Assembly (NCBI GenBank): GCA_030632545.1
Contig: DAOVUO010000229.1
Coordinates: forward strand, 1-5,290
Direction: 5' to 3'
Length of the DNA: 5,290 bases
Source: Bacteroidales bacterium
GTDB lineage: Bacteria; Bacteroidota; Bacteroidia; Bacteroidales; DYOH01
The notes beneath the pieces were generated by a model. The model did not search any database, was not told the origin of the DNA, and saw only the letters and a program-made list of their open reading frames with translations. Of the stretch, positions 1 to 5,290 are shown piece after piece; position 1 is the first letter of the stretch; every line of letters begins with the position of its first letter. A program made the position numbers and the translations under genes.

Positions 1-1
1 C

Positions 2-76
2 TCAAGGGTATTTAGTGCAATAAAAAAAAGTGGTATCCCTGTTTGGAATATTCTTAAATTATTTGTATATTTTTGA
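2..76 (+). CDS. Possible 3' end of an unseen plus-strand gene, perhaps a transposase remnant
   Basis: One plus-strand frame is open from the window edge to a TGA at 74-76 and reads SRVFSAIKKSGIPVWNILK followed by LFVYF. The peptide looks protein-like, with alternating basic and hydrophobic residues and a KKSG turn. From memory it resembles the C-terminal tail of IS66-type transposases, which often end in an R-x-Y-[IS]-S-x-x-[RK]K-x-G pattern followed by a helix. Its last 18 bases overlap the 3' end of the convergent WD40 gene, which would be tolerable for a gene tail or a decayed element. Only 24 codons are visible, so this could be chance, and the family assignment is an inference from pattern alone. 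Confidence 0.25.
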   Translation, partial: SRVFSAIKKSGIPVWNILKLFVYF

Positions 77-2116
77 TAAAAGCCCTACAATATATTTAGG
101 GTCGTTTTTGGGCAAAGGATATACTTTGTTAGCCAAGAGGTAATGTAAATATTTTTGTGCGTTATTTCCTTCGTATTCATTTTCTGGAGTATACATTATC
201 CAGTCTTTACTTTTTTTAATATCTTCAATAGTGAGTAGTAATTTGCCTGTTTCTGTTTTCCAAATTTTTATTGTTCCATCTTGACTGCTAGATACAATAA
301 ACTTATTATCTGCACTAAATGATACTGTATTAATTTTGTCTGTATGTCCTTCAAAAACTCTAATTTTTCTTCTTCTATTGGCATTCCATAAAATTAGGGT
401 TTTATCATTACTTCCCGAAATAATGTATTTACCGTCAGGGCTATATACTGCACAGTTTATCAGCCATGTATGTCCTTTTAGTTTTCTTACTCTTCTCCCA
501 TTTTCTATTTTCCAGATATACATTACTTTATAATGGCTGCCAGCAACTATGTATTTCCCGTCTGGACTTATTGACACACTACCAACAAAATTAGAATATC
601 CCTCCTTTTTAAATATTATTCGTATTAGCTTTCCATTTTCTGCACTCCAAAGTAATATGGTATTACTCCAATCAGAAGAAACAATGTATTTACTATTAGG
701 ACTAAATGCAAGATTTCCAGAAACAGCACCTTTATGTCCTTCAAATACTGTAATAAGTTTATTGTTTTTTAAATTTAGCACTTCAATTTTTTCATCGCTA
801 TAAATTGCTATACTTTTATTGTCGGGGCTAAATATTATATCATGTATATCGTCGGGGCTATTTTTTAGTGTGCTAATTTCTTCGCCATTTTCTACATTTA
901 ATAATTTTACAAGATGAGAATAGCCAGAACGACTTTCTGGTGGGTTTTTTATACTATAACTGTATGCTAAATATTTACTGTCAGGACTAAAAGCTATGTT
1001 TTCTATCCAACTCGAAGCTTCGCCAATAAATGTTTTAATTTCAGTGCCATTTACAGTGTTTCGGAGTCTGATAGTTTCATCAAAGCTACTGTATGCAATG
1101 TATTTCCCATTGGGTGAAAGTTTTACATTCAGTAATTTTTTTGTTTCACCCGAAAAAGTAGTCTGAAGTTCTGCTCCACTTTTAGCATCCCATAGTTTTA
1201 TTGTTTTATCTGCACTACAAGTTGCAATAAGCTTATTATTAGGGCAAAATACCGATTCAGTTATTTTGAACTCGTTTGTATTTAATTCTTGAATTGCTTC
1301 AGATTCATCCAGTTTTATAATTTTTGATCCTGCAAGAATATATTTGCCGTCTGAACTAAATGCTACACTTTCTACTTCGTCCAATAGTTCTATTGTTTTA
1401 ATTGCCTGTTCCTTATTTACATCCCACAGTTTTATTGTCTTATCGGAACTGCATGAAGCAATATATTTGCCATCGGGACTAAATGTTACACAAGAAATGA
1501 AATCTGTATGTCCTTCTAATGTTTTTAAAGATTTTTGCTGATTTGAGTTCCATAATTTTATTGTTAAATCATTACTTGCTGACACAATGAGCTCACCATC
1601 AGGACTTATCGCTACTGAATTCACATTATCTTTGTGCTCACTAAAAGTTCTAATAGACTCACTACTTGTTATGTCCCACAATTTAATTGTTTTATCATAA
1701 GCACCAGAAACAATATATTTACCATCGGCACTAAATGCAACACTTTTAATCCAATGTTTGTGTTCTACGAATCTTTTAACTTCCTCTCCTGTTTGAATAT
1801 CCCATAATCTTAATGAACTTACGGTTGAATATCCGCCACCACTTGCCGAAATAATATATTTTCCATTAGGACTAAACGCCACACTATTTACATCTCTTGC
1901 GTGTCCAATAAATGTTTTTATGAGTTTTAAGTTTTTTGCATCCCATAGTTTTACTGTAAAGTCGTCACTACCAGATACTATAAATTTGCCATCGGGGCTA
2001 AATGCTATACTACTCACTGTTTTAGTATGTCCAGTGTTTTTTGTTAGGATTTTTTCTTGTGCGTCCATATATTGAATGAGGATAATGAATATTAGAAGGA
2101 AAAATATTTTTTTCAT
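59..2116 (-). CDS. Exported 14-blade WD40 repeat protein with a caspase-associated C-terminal domain
   Basis: This 685-residue protein begins with a signal peptide: K2-K3, a hydrophobic core at 4-14, and probable cleavage after MDA at residue 19. It should therefore act outside the cytoplasm. Residues 27-630 form 14 WD40 repeats of about 42 residues, with recurring GH, FSPDGKYI and DKTIKLWD motifs. This is enough for two seven-bladed propellers, which normally serve as protein-binding scaffolds. Blades 1-5, 7 and 11-14 keep the blade-end Trp (for example W58, W147, W231, W309, W577, W619). Blade 6 is shortened and blades 8-10 have lost the Trp. The tail at 631-685 (DWIMYTPENEYEG, then a helix and PKYIVGLLSKI) resembles the domain between WD40 repeats and a caspase-like peptidase in bacterial fusion proteins, but the protein stops there. 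The start follows from the signal peptide; no Shine-Dalgarno is seen. It is divergent from the 179-residue membrane protein gene. The partner and exact role are unknown. Confidence 0.9.
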   Translation of the reverse strand: MKKIFFLLIFIILIQYMDAQEKILTKNTGHTKTVSSIAFSPDGKFIVSGSDDFTVKLWDAKNLKLIKTFIGHARDVNSVAFSPNGKYIISASGGGYSTVSSLRLWDIQTGEEVKRFVEHKHWIKSVAFSADGKYIVSGAYDKTIKLWDITSSESIRTFSEHKDNVNSVAISPDGELIVSASNDLTIKLWNSNQQKSLKTLEGHTDFISCVTFSPDGKYIASCSSDKTIKLWDVNKEQAIKTIELLDEVESVAFSSDGKYILAGSKIIKLDESEAIQELNTNEFKITESVFCPNNKLIATCSADKTIKLWDAKSGAELQTTFSGETKKLLNVKLSPNGKYIAYSSFDETIRLRNTVNGTEIKTFIGEASSWIENIAFSPDSKYLAYSYSIKNPPESRSGYSHLVKLLNVENGEEISTLKNSPDDIHDIIFSPDNKSIAIYSDEKIEVLNLKNNKLITVFEGHKGAVSGNLAFSPNSKYIVSSDWSNTILLWSAENGKLIRIIFKKEGYSNFVGSVSISPDGKYIVAGSHYKVMYIWKIENGRRVRKLKGHTWLINCAVYSPDGKYIISGSNDKTLILWNANRRRKIRVFEGHTDKINTVSFSADNKFIVSSSQDGTIKIWKTETGKLLLTIEDIKKSKDWIMYTPENEYEGNNAQKYLHYLLANKVYPLPKNDPKYIVGLLSKIYK
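227..2038 (-). repeat. Tandem WD40 coding repeats, about 126 bp period
   Basis: This is the part of the gene that encodes the 14 WD40 units. Approximate residue spans are 27-69, 70-116, 117-158, 159-200, 201-242, 243-278, 279-320, 321-363, 364-417, 418-458, 459-501, 502-546, 547-588 and 589-630. Most units are 42-43 residues. Unit 2 carries a Gly/Ser-rich insert around 93-100, unit 9 carries about 12 extra residues around 388-401, and unit 6 is about 6 residues short. The DNA copies have diverged, with no long identical stretches seen by eye, so the array looks old rather than freshly amplified. Confidence 0.85.
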
Positions 2117-2126
2117 TTATTTGGTC

Positions 2127-2134
2127 TAAATTTG
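2127..2134 (+). promoter_or_regulatory. Possible Bacteroidota -7 element upstream of the 179-residue membrane protein gene
   Basis: TAAATTTG matches the TAnnTTTG consensus of Bacteroidota housekeeping promoters. It lies about 80 bases before the ATG at 2215, in the 98-base divergent region 2117-2214. No good TTTG -33 element sits 17-23 bases upstream; that stretch is A/T only. In DNA this AT-rich a chance match is plausible. I saw no comparable element on the minus strand for the WD40 gene. Confidence 0.25.
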
Positions 2135-2203
2135 TAGTATGTAGAGTTTTGTTACTATATTATGGTACAATTTAATGTTTTTACTTAAATTAACACTAAA
2201 AAA

Positions 2204-2208
2204 AGGGA
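2204..2208 (+). promoter_or_regulatory. Ribosome binding site for the 179-residue membrane protein gene
   Basis: AGGGA lies 6 bases before the ATG at 2215. An in-frame TAA at 2197-2199 excludes any start further upstream. This is the clearest Shine-Dalgarno-like sequence in the window; the other genes have only A/T-rich leaders, as is usual in Bacteroidota. Confidence 0.5.
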
Positions 2209-2214
2209 AATAAG

Positions 2215-2754
2215 ATGATAGATTGGACAAAAATATATTTAGAAATGGTGTCGCCAGTAATTAATAGAGCTACCAGTATGCCGCCAACAGCAATTCTTGC
2301 GATAATTGCTATTGCTTTGTTAGGTGGAATTGCGCTTTTAGTTTGGGCACCAAGAAAAGGGAAAGCTATTGGTTTTATTTTAGTTTTTTTTGTTCTTTTT
2401 ATTGCGTATATGATTGTAAGTAGCTATTTTGATGCTAAATATGGTGTGGTGCATTTCGAAAAAGGTAGTATAACAAATAAATCTTCAGAGGAATTTAGTA
2501 ACAAAAACTCTCAAGGCTATTCATATACCGATACAGCTTATTATATCGAAATGAATGTATCTCAAGCTTATGTACTCTCTAAAGATGGACAAGGTGATTT
2601 ATTGCCAGAGAAAAGCGGTTCGTTTAAATATCTTGTAGATAAATCGCTTTATAATCAATTAAAAGAGTATGATGATATTAATGCTGTATTTATGTCAAAT
2701 GTTGATGAAGCAATTCATTTTGTGGTATTGCCTGATGGGAGTGTATTAAAATAA
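2215..2754 (+). CDS. Hypothetical inner-membrane protein with two transmembrane segments
   Basis: I do not recognise this 179-residue protein. The N-terminal 24 residues are mildly amphipathic. Two hydrophobic segments follow, at about 25-44 (TAILAIIAIALLGGIALLVW) and 51-69 (AIGFILVFFVLFIAYMIVS), joined by a short basic loop, APRKGK. By the positive-inside rule the loop is cytoplasmic, which puts the C-terminal domain (about 73-179) in the periplasm. That domain is polar, Ser/Asn/Tyr-rich around 85-110, then shows mixed strand and helix character (AYYIEMNVSQAYVLSKDG; SLYNQLKEYDDI) and ends in a strand, IHFVVLPDGSVLK. It contains no cysteines and no catalytic motif I can identify. The start is supported by an AGGGA ribosome binding site. 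It is divergent from the WD40 gene and convergent with the M28 peptidase gene, so it is probably monocistronic. Codon use is like its neighbours. Confidence 0.85.
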   Translation: MIDWTKIYLEMVSPVINRATSMPPTAILAIIAIALLGGIALLVWAPRKGKAIGFILVFFVLFIAYMIVSSYFDAKYGVVHFEKGSITNKSSEEFSNKNSQGYSYTDTAYYIEMNVSQAYVLSKDGQGDLLPEKSGSFKYLVDKSLYNQLKEYDDINAVFMSNVDEAIHFVVLPDGSVLK

Positions 2755-2755
2755 A

Positions 2756-2800
2756 AAAACATCCACAAATCATTGTGATATTATGATTTGTGGATGTTTT
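2756..2800. terminator. Bidirectional Rho-independent terminator
   Basis: A perfect 18-bp inverted repeat has arms at 2756-2773 and 2783-2800 and a 9-base loop (TGTGATATT). The core arm contains CATCCACAAATCAT. The left flank is an A run (2753-2759), which reads as a U run on minus-strand transcripts, and the right arm ends in TTTT for plus-strand transcripts. It lies between two convergent stop codons, TAA at 2752-2754 and the minus-strand TAG at 2802-2804. It should therefore end both the membrane protein and the peptidase mRNAs. Confidence 0.9.
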
Positions 2801-2801
2801 A

Positions 2802-4172
2802 CTACAATCCGTATTTATCAATTAAATAAATAAGAGCGGCCATTCCTGCTGCTCCAAGTTGCATTTCTCGTTGATTTACATTCTCAAAAACATCATTTGG
2901 TGCATGATGAAAATCGAAATATTTTTGTGAATTAACAATTAAACCAGCCAATGCAATTCCTTGTTCTTTTAATGGGCCAATATCTACTCCCGAACCACCA
3001 TTTCTGAAATTATAAATTCCCCAAGGCAAAAATAATTCTTGCCATGCCTTAATTTTTTGCGTAATTTCTTTATTGGCATCAATACTAAAACCCAAAGGAA
3101 GCGCACCACCGCCATCTGACTCAATCGCAAATATATGCTTTTCTTGTTTTTCTTTTACTTCACGTGCATAAGCTTTTCCTCCTCGCTGCATCACCTCTTC
3201 GTCCATAAATAAAACGGCTCTTATGGTATGTTTAGGTTTTATTCCTAATGCTTTAAATAAACGGAGTACTTCAATAGACTGAACAACTCCAGTTCCATCA
3301 TCGTGAGCACCTTCACCATTATCCCACGAATCGAGATGCCCACCTACAAGTATTATTTCATCAGGCTTTTCAGTTCCTTTAATTTCAGCAATAACATTAT
3401 ACGATTTTACATCTGGGCGTTGATGACAAGTTGTTCGAAAATATACATTTAATTCAACATCTTGCTTTAATTGTAGACTCAAAATATCTGCATCGTTAGT
3501 GCTAATGGCTATTGATGGTATTTTATTTACACCTTCTTTATAGTGCATTACACCTGTATGAGGGTTAAAATCGTGTGCCGTTCCTACAGAACGAATAAGT
3601 ACGCCAATTGCGCCATATTGTGCAGCCTGAACTGCTCCTTCTGTACGTTGATTTATAGCACTTCCATAGGCATTTCCTGTATGGTATTGTTTTGTAGTTG
3701 CCGCACGATTAAAAAAAACAATTTTTCCTTTTATTTTTTTTTCGCCTAGCTTTTTAAGTTCATCAAAGTTTTTTACTTCTATAACTTGCGCCCAAAGTCC
3801 ATCTTTTCCTGTTCCAATTGAAAGTCCTAGTGCTGTAGCGTGCATTTCCGTTGTTCCATAAACCGTAGAAGATATTCTGGCTATTTCTTTTTCGCCACGC
3901 ACCCAATTCGGAACCATTATTTCTTGTAAATACACAGAGTCAAACCCCATATTTTTAAGTTCCTGAAAAGTATATTCTATTGCTGCCGCTGCTTCGGGCG
4001 ACCCAGTTAATCTTCCGCCAATGTTTTTTGTTAAATAGCGCAACTGCTCGTAGGCCGTATAATCCGAAATAGCATTTTGAAAAAAGGAATCTACAATTTC
4101 TTTATCTTGCTGTGCTTTGGTAGGGAAAAACAAGACTGTTAATAGGAATAAGCCAAGGCTTAGTTTTTTCAT
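2802..4172 (-). CDS. Secreted M28-family zinc metallopeptidase with PA insert, carboxypeptidase Q-like
   Basis: This 456-residue protein has a signal peptide (K2-K3, hydrophobic core at 4-16, probable cleavage after TKA at residue 20). It is predicted to act in the periplasm or outside the cell, releasing amino acids or dipeptides from peptides. The M28 metal site is complete: H279 and D281 in GGHLDSWD, bridging D291 in AHDDGTG, general base E325 and ligand E326 in MDEE, D353 in ESDGGG, and H423 in FHHAPND. The 12-residue H279-D291 spacing and the motif wording match the carboxypeptidase Q (PGCP) branch. Residues of about 125-255 form a PA-type insert (KGKIVFFNRA; AAQYGAIGVLIRS), which may shape substrate access. 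There is no C-terminal type IX sorting domain: the chain ends right after the catalytic fold at KYGL. The start is set by the signal peptide; no Shine-Dalgarno is seen. It follows tcdA by 65 bases but likely has its own promoter. Substrate is not predictable. Confidence 0.93.
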   Translation of the reverse strand: MKKLSLGLFLLTVLFFPTKAQQDKEIVDSFFQNAISDYTAYEQLRYLTKNIGGRLTGSPEAAAAIEYTFQELKNMGFDSVYLQEIMVPNWVRGEKEIARISSTVYGTTEMHATALGLSIGTGKDGLWAQVIEVKNFDELKKLGEKKIKGKIVFFNRAATTKQYHTGNAYGSAINQRTEGAVQAAQYGAIGVLIRSVGTAHDFNPHTGVMHYKEGVNKIPSIAISTNDADILSLQLKQDVELNVYFRTTCHQRPDVKSYNVIAEIKGTEKPDEIILVGGHLDSWDNGEGAHDDGTGVVQSIEVLRLFKALGIKPKHTIRAVLFMDEEVMQRGGKAYAREVKEKQEKHIFAIESDGGGALPLGFSIDANKEITQKIKAWQELFLPWGIYNFRNGGSGVDIGPLKEQGIALAGLIVNSQKYFDFHHAPNDVFENVNQREMQLGAAGMAALIYLIDKYGL

Positions 4173-4202
4173 TTATATGTAAATTTAAAATTATTTAAAA
4201 AA

Positions 4203-4210
4203 CAAAAGTA
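4203..4210 (-). promoter_or_regulatory. Candidate Bacteroidota -7 element for the M28 peptidase gene
   Basis: Read on the minus strand this is TACTTTTG, a full match to TAnnTTTG. It lies 30 bases before the ATG at 4172, which would give an mRNA leader of roughly 20-25 bases. No convincing TTTG -33 element occurs at the expected distance, where TTTT-type sequence is found instead. Its position just downstream of the palindrome at the end of tcdA favours a separate transcription unit for the peptidase. Confidence 0.4.
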
Positions 4211-4220
4211 ATATTGTTTG

Positions 4221-4249
4221 ATAGAAAAATAAATAATTTATTTTTCTAT
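4221..4249 (-). terminator. AT-rich perfect palindrome at the tcdA 3' end, possible weak terminator
   Basis: Two 14-base arms, ATAGAAAAATAAAT (4221-4234) and its exact reverse complement (4236-4249), flank a single base. The tcdA stop codon (4238-4240) lies inside the right-hand arm, so the last codons of tcdA (IEK) form half of the stem. There is only one G-C pair per stem and no long U tract after it, so a terminator would be weak. It could instead be an mRNA 3'-end stabiliser or a protein-binding palindrome near the peptidase promoter. Confidence 0.4.
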
Positions 4250-4951
4250 TAAGTCTCTTATAACTACCGAGGATATAAATATTCCAAAAGCGGCGGGCAT
4301 ATAAGAAATAGTGCCTACATTTGATTTTTTATTTTCGCTCTCCTGTATAATCACGCTATTTTTATCTATTTTTTCGGATGAAAAAACGACTTTAAAACCT
4401 GTGTAAATATCCAATTTGTGTAGTTTTTTTCTCAGCATTCGAGCCAAATTATCATTATAAGATTTTGAAATATCAGCAATTTCAATTTTTGTTGGATCTA
4501 ATTTACCACCAGCACCCATAGAGCTTATTAATGGAATTTTCTTTTCTAAAGTCTGTTTAATTAAATTGATTTTGGGAGATAAAGTATCAATTGCATCTAC
4601 TACGTAGTCATATTTTGTGTTTAAAAGTTCTATAATATCTGTAATTCTCATATATTCGTCAATAGCATCAATTTTTAATTTTGGATTTATATCAAGTAAA
4701 CGGGCTTTCATAAGCTCAACTTTTCGTTTATTAATTGTTGAATTTAAGGCCAATACTTGCCTGTTAATATTTGTTATGTCAACTTGATCACCATCAACAA
4801 TTGTAAGCTTTCCAATTCCTGCACGTGCTATCATTTCAGCCGCAACAGAGCCTACGCCTCCTAAACCCACTATCACTACATGCTTTGAGTTTAAAAGCTC
4901 AAGTTGTTCAGTGCCTATGAGGAGCTCAGTTCTATCTAACCAATTTGTCAT
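4238..4951 (-). CDS. tcdA: tRNA threonylcarbamoyladenosine dehydratase (ThiF/E1-like)
   Basis: TcdA uses ATP to activate and cyclise the threonylcarbamoyl group of t6A37 in ANN-decoding tRNAs, giving ct6A. The 237-residue protein has the E1-like nucleotide fold: GLGGVGS at 29-35, acidic D53 and D55 after the next strand, N61-x-N63-R64-Q65 (the arginine that contacts ATP), K77, and VVDAID at 117-122. The TcdA-type segment GAGGKLDPTKI at 146-156, followed by a basic LARMLRKKL stretch, separates it from ThiF and MoeB, as does the lack of their zinc cysteines. It ends in a hydrophobic helix (about 219-235), as TcdA proteins do. It is about 30 residues shorter than the 268-residue E. coli protein and contains no cysteine at all. 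It starts 2 bases after the tatD-like stop, so the two genes are probably co-transcribed and translationally coupled. A less specific call would be HesA/MoeB/ThiF-family protein. Confidence 0.88.
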   Translation of the reverse strand: MTNWLDRTELLIGTEQLELLNSKHVVIVGLGGVGSVAAEMIARAGIGKLTIVDGDQVDITNINRQVLALNSTINKRKVELMKARLLDINPKLKIDAIDEYMRITDIIELLNTKYDYVVDAIDTLSPKINLIKQTLEKKIPLISSMGAGGKLDPTKIEIADISKSYNDNLARMLRKKLHKLDIYTGFKVVFSSEKIDKNSVIIQESENKKSNVGTISYMPAAFGIFISSVVIRDLIEK

Positions 4952-4953
4952 TT

Positions 4954-5290
4954 TTAAAGTTTAAATATTTTACTGAAATTCTTTTCAATTTGCTGTTCCC
5001 ATTGTTCTACAGACATTCCATTTATTTTTGATGCCTGCAAATATATTTCTTTTATATCAATATTGGCCTCGTCGGTTTCAAAAAAAATAGAATTTGGCGA
5101 GATTAAGTGGAAATTTTTATACGCCTTTGTGTTTGAATTCAGTAATAAATGGCCAAAAGAGAAGTATGAGTCAAAATTTTTAAACATTTTGGCTACTTGA
5201 ATATTTTCGTTAAAAGCATGAAATATTAGTGGGATTTTGGGTTTTATTTTGCTTAATAGTTGAGCTAATTCTGAGTAACATTTAACACAA
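4954..5290 (-). CDS. TatD-family metal-dependent hydrolase, C-terminal part (5' end outside the window)
   Basis: The frame stays open to the right edge, giving 111 visible residues beginning CVKCYSELAQLL. The internal ATG at 5187 is not the start, since conserved TatD sequence lies upstream of it. Visible family features are IFHAFN, whose His (codon 5218-5220) is the likely metal ligand of the usual H-x-F-[SN]-G motif, then SFGHLL, and FFETDEANI, whose Asp corresponds to the catalytic or metal Asp of ETD-x-P. The codon cut by the edge ends in T, which fits the His that normally precedes CVK in this family. TatD proteins are TIM-barrel amidohydrolase-like enzymes, reported as 3'-5' DNases/RNases; family members differ, so the substrate here is open. 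The usual length is about 210-265 residues, so a little under half to half is seen. It lies 2 bases upstream of tcdA. Confidence 0.85.
   Translation of the reverse strand, partial: CVKCYSELAQLLSKIKPKIPLIFHAFNENIQVAKMFKNFDSYFSFGHLLLNSNTKAYKNFHLISPNSIFFETDEANIDIKEIYLQASKINGMSVEQWEQQIEKNFSKIFKL

Noticed and set aside
336..803. Two plus-strand open frames inside the WD40 gene (336-533 and 549-803)
   Set aside because: They are antisense shadows of the repeated WD40 coding sequence. The repeated PSGL-type peptides in them simply mirror the SPDGKYI codons, and they have no ribosome binding sites.
1344..1541. Plus-strand open frame antisense to WD40 blades 5-6
   Set aside because: It is the same kind of shadow: it mirrors the WD40 repeat on the other strand and has no start context or recognisable domain.
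227..2038. The regularly spaced WD40 repeats as a CRISPR-like or recently expanded DNA repeat
   Set aside because: The repeats are conserved at protein level only. There are no identical direct repeats with unique spacers, and all units lie in one reading frame.
3543..3749. Cysteine-rich plus-strand open frame of 68 codons inside the peptidase gene
   Set aside because: It is antisense to the well-conserved PA region of the M28 peptidase, and its Cys/Ser/Ile-rich composition is what the antisense of that region would give.
59..4172. Type IX secretion C-terminal sorting domains on the WD40 protein and the peptidase
   Set aside because: Both proteins have N-terminal signal peptides but end directly after their functional domains, without the Gly-rich beta-strand sorting domain and its terminal KxxK-like motif.
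4954..5187. A complete 77-residue gene starting at the ATG at 5187
   Set aside because: The frame remains open to the window edge, and the upstream codons contain TatD-family sequence including IFHAFN, so this is the 3' part of a longer gene.

Overview
The window is AT-rich, gene-dense bacterial DNA. Several features point to a Bacteroidota (Bacteroidetes) genome. The base composition is very low in G+C and lysine, isoleucine and asparagine codons are frequent. Shine-Dalgarno sequences are weak or absent before most starts. There are two matches to the phylum's -7 promoter element TAnnTTTG. The protein set also fits: a secreted WD40 protein, a secreted M28 peptidase with a PA insert, and a TatD/TcdA pair. 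The species cannot be named from this sequence.

Layout from left to right. Bases 2-76 hold an open plus-strand reading frame that enters from outside the window and could be the tail of an unseen gene, perhaps a transposase. A large minus-strand gene (59-2116) encodes an exported protein of 14 WD40 blades followed by a short C-terminal domain. That domain resembles the one found next to caspase-like domains in bacterial WD40-caspase proteins, but no protease domain is present here. A 98-base divergent intergenic region separates it from a plus-strand gene (2215-2754) for a 179-residue protein with two membrane segments and an unrecognised C-terminal domain. That gene converges on a minus-strand M28 metallopeptidase gene (2802-4172), and a perfect 18-bp hairpin between them should terminate both transcripts. 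Upstream of the peptidase are tcdA (4238-4951), for the ThiF/E1-like tRNA threonylcarbamoyladenosine dehydratase, and the 3' part of a TatD-family hydrolase gene (4954 to the right edge). These two are 2 bases apart and almost certainly co-transcribed in the order tatD-like then tcdA. An AT-rich perfect palindrome overlaps the tcdA stop codon, and a -7-like element follows it, so the peptidase probably has its own promoter.

Functionally, the right part is housekeeping (tRNA modification and a metal-dependent hydrolase), the middle is an exported peptidase, and the left part is accessory (the WD40 protein and the orphan membrane protein). No CRISPR array, tRNA, rRNA, complete insertion sequence or clear defence system is visible. 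The most unusual item is the WD40 protein with a caspase-associated tail but no caspase. I do not see convincing evidence of a new multi-gene system.
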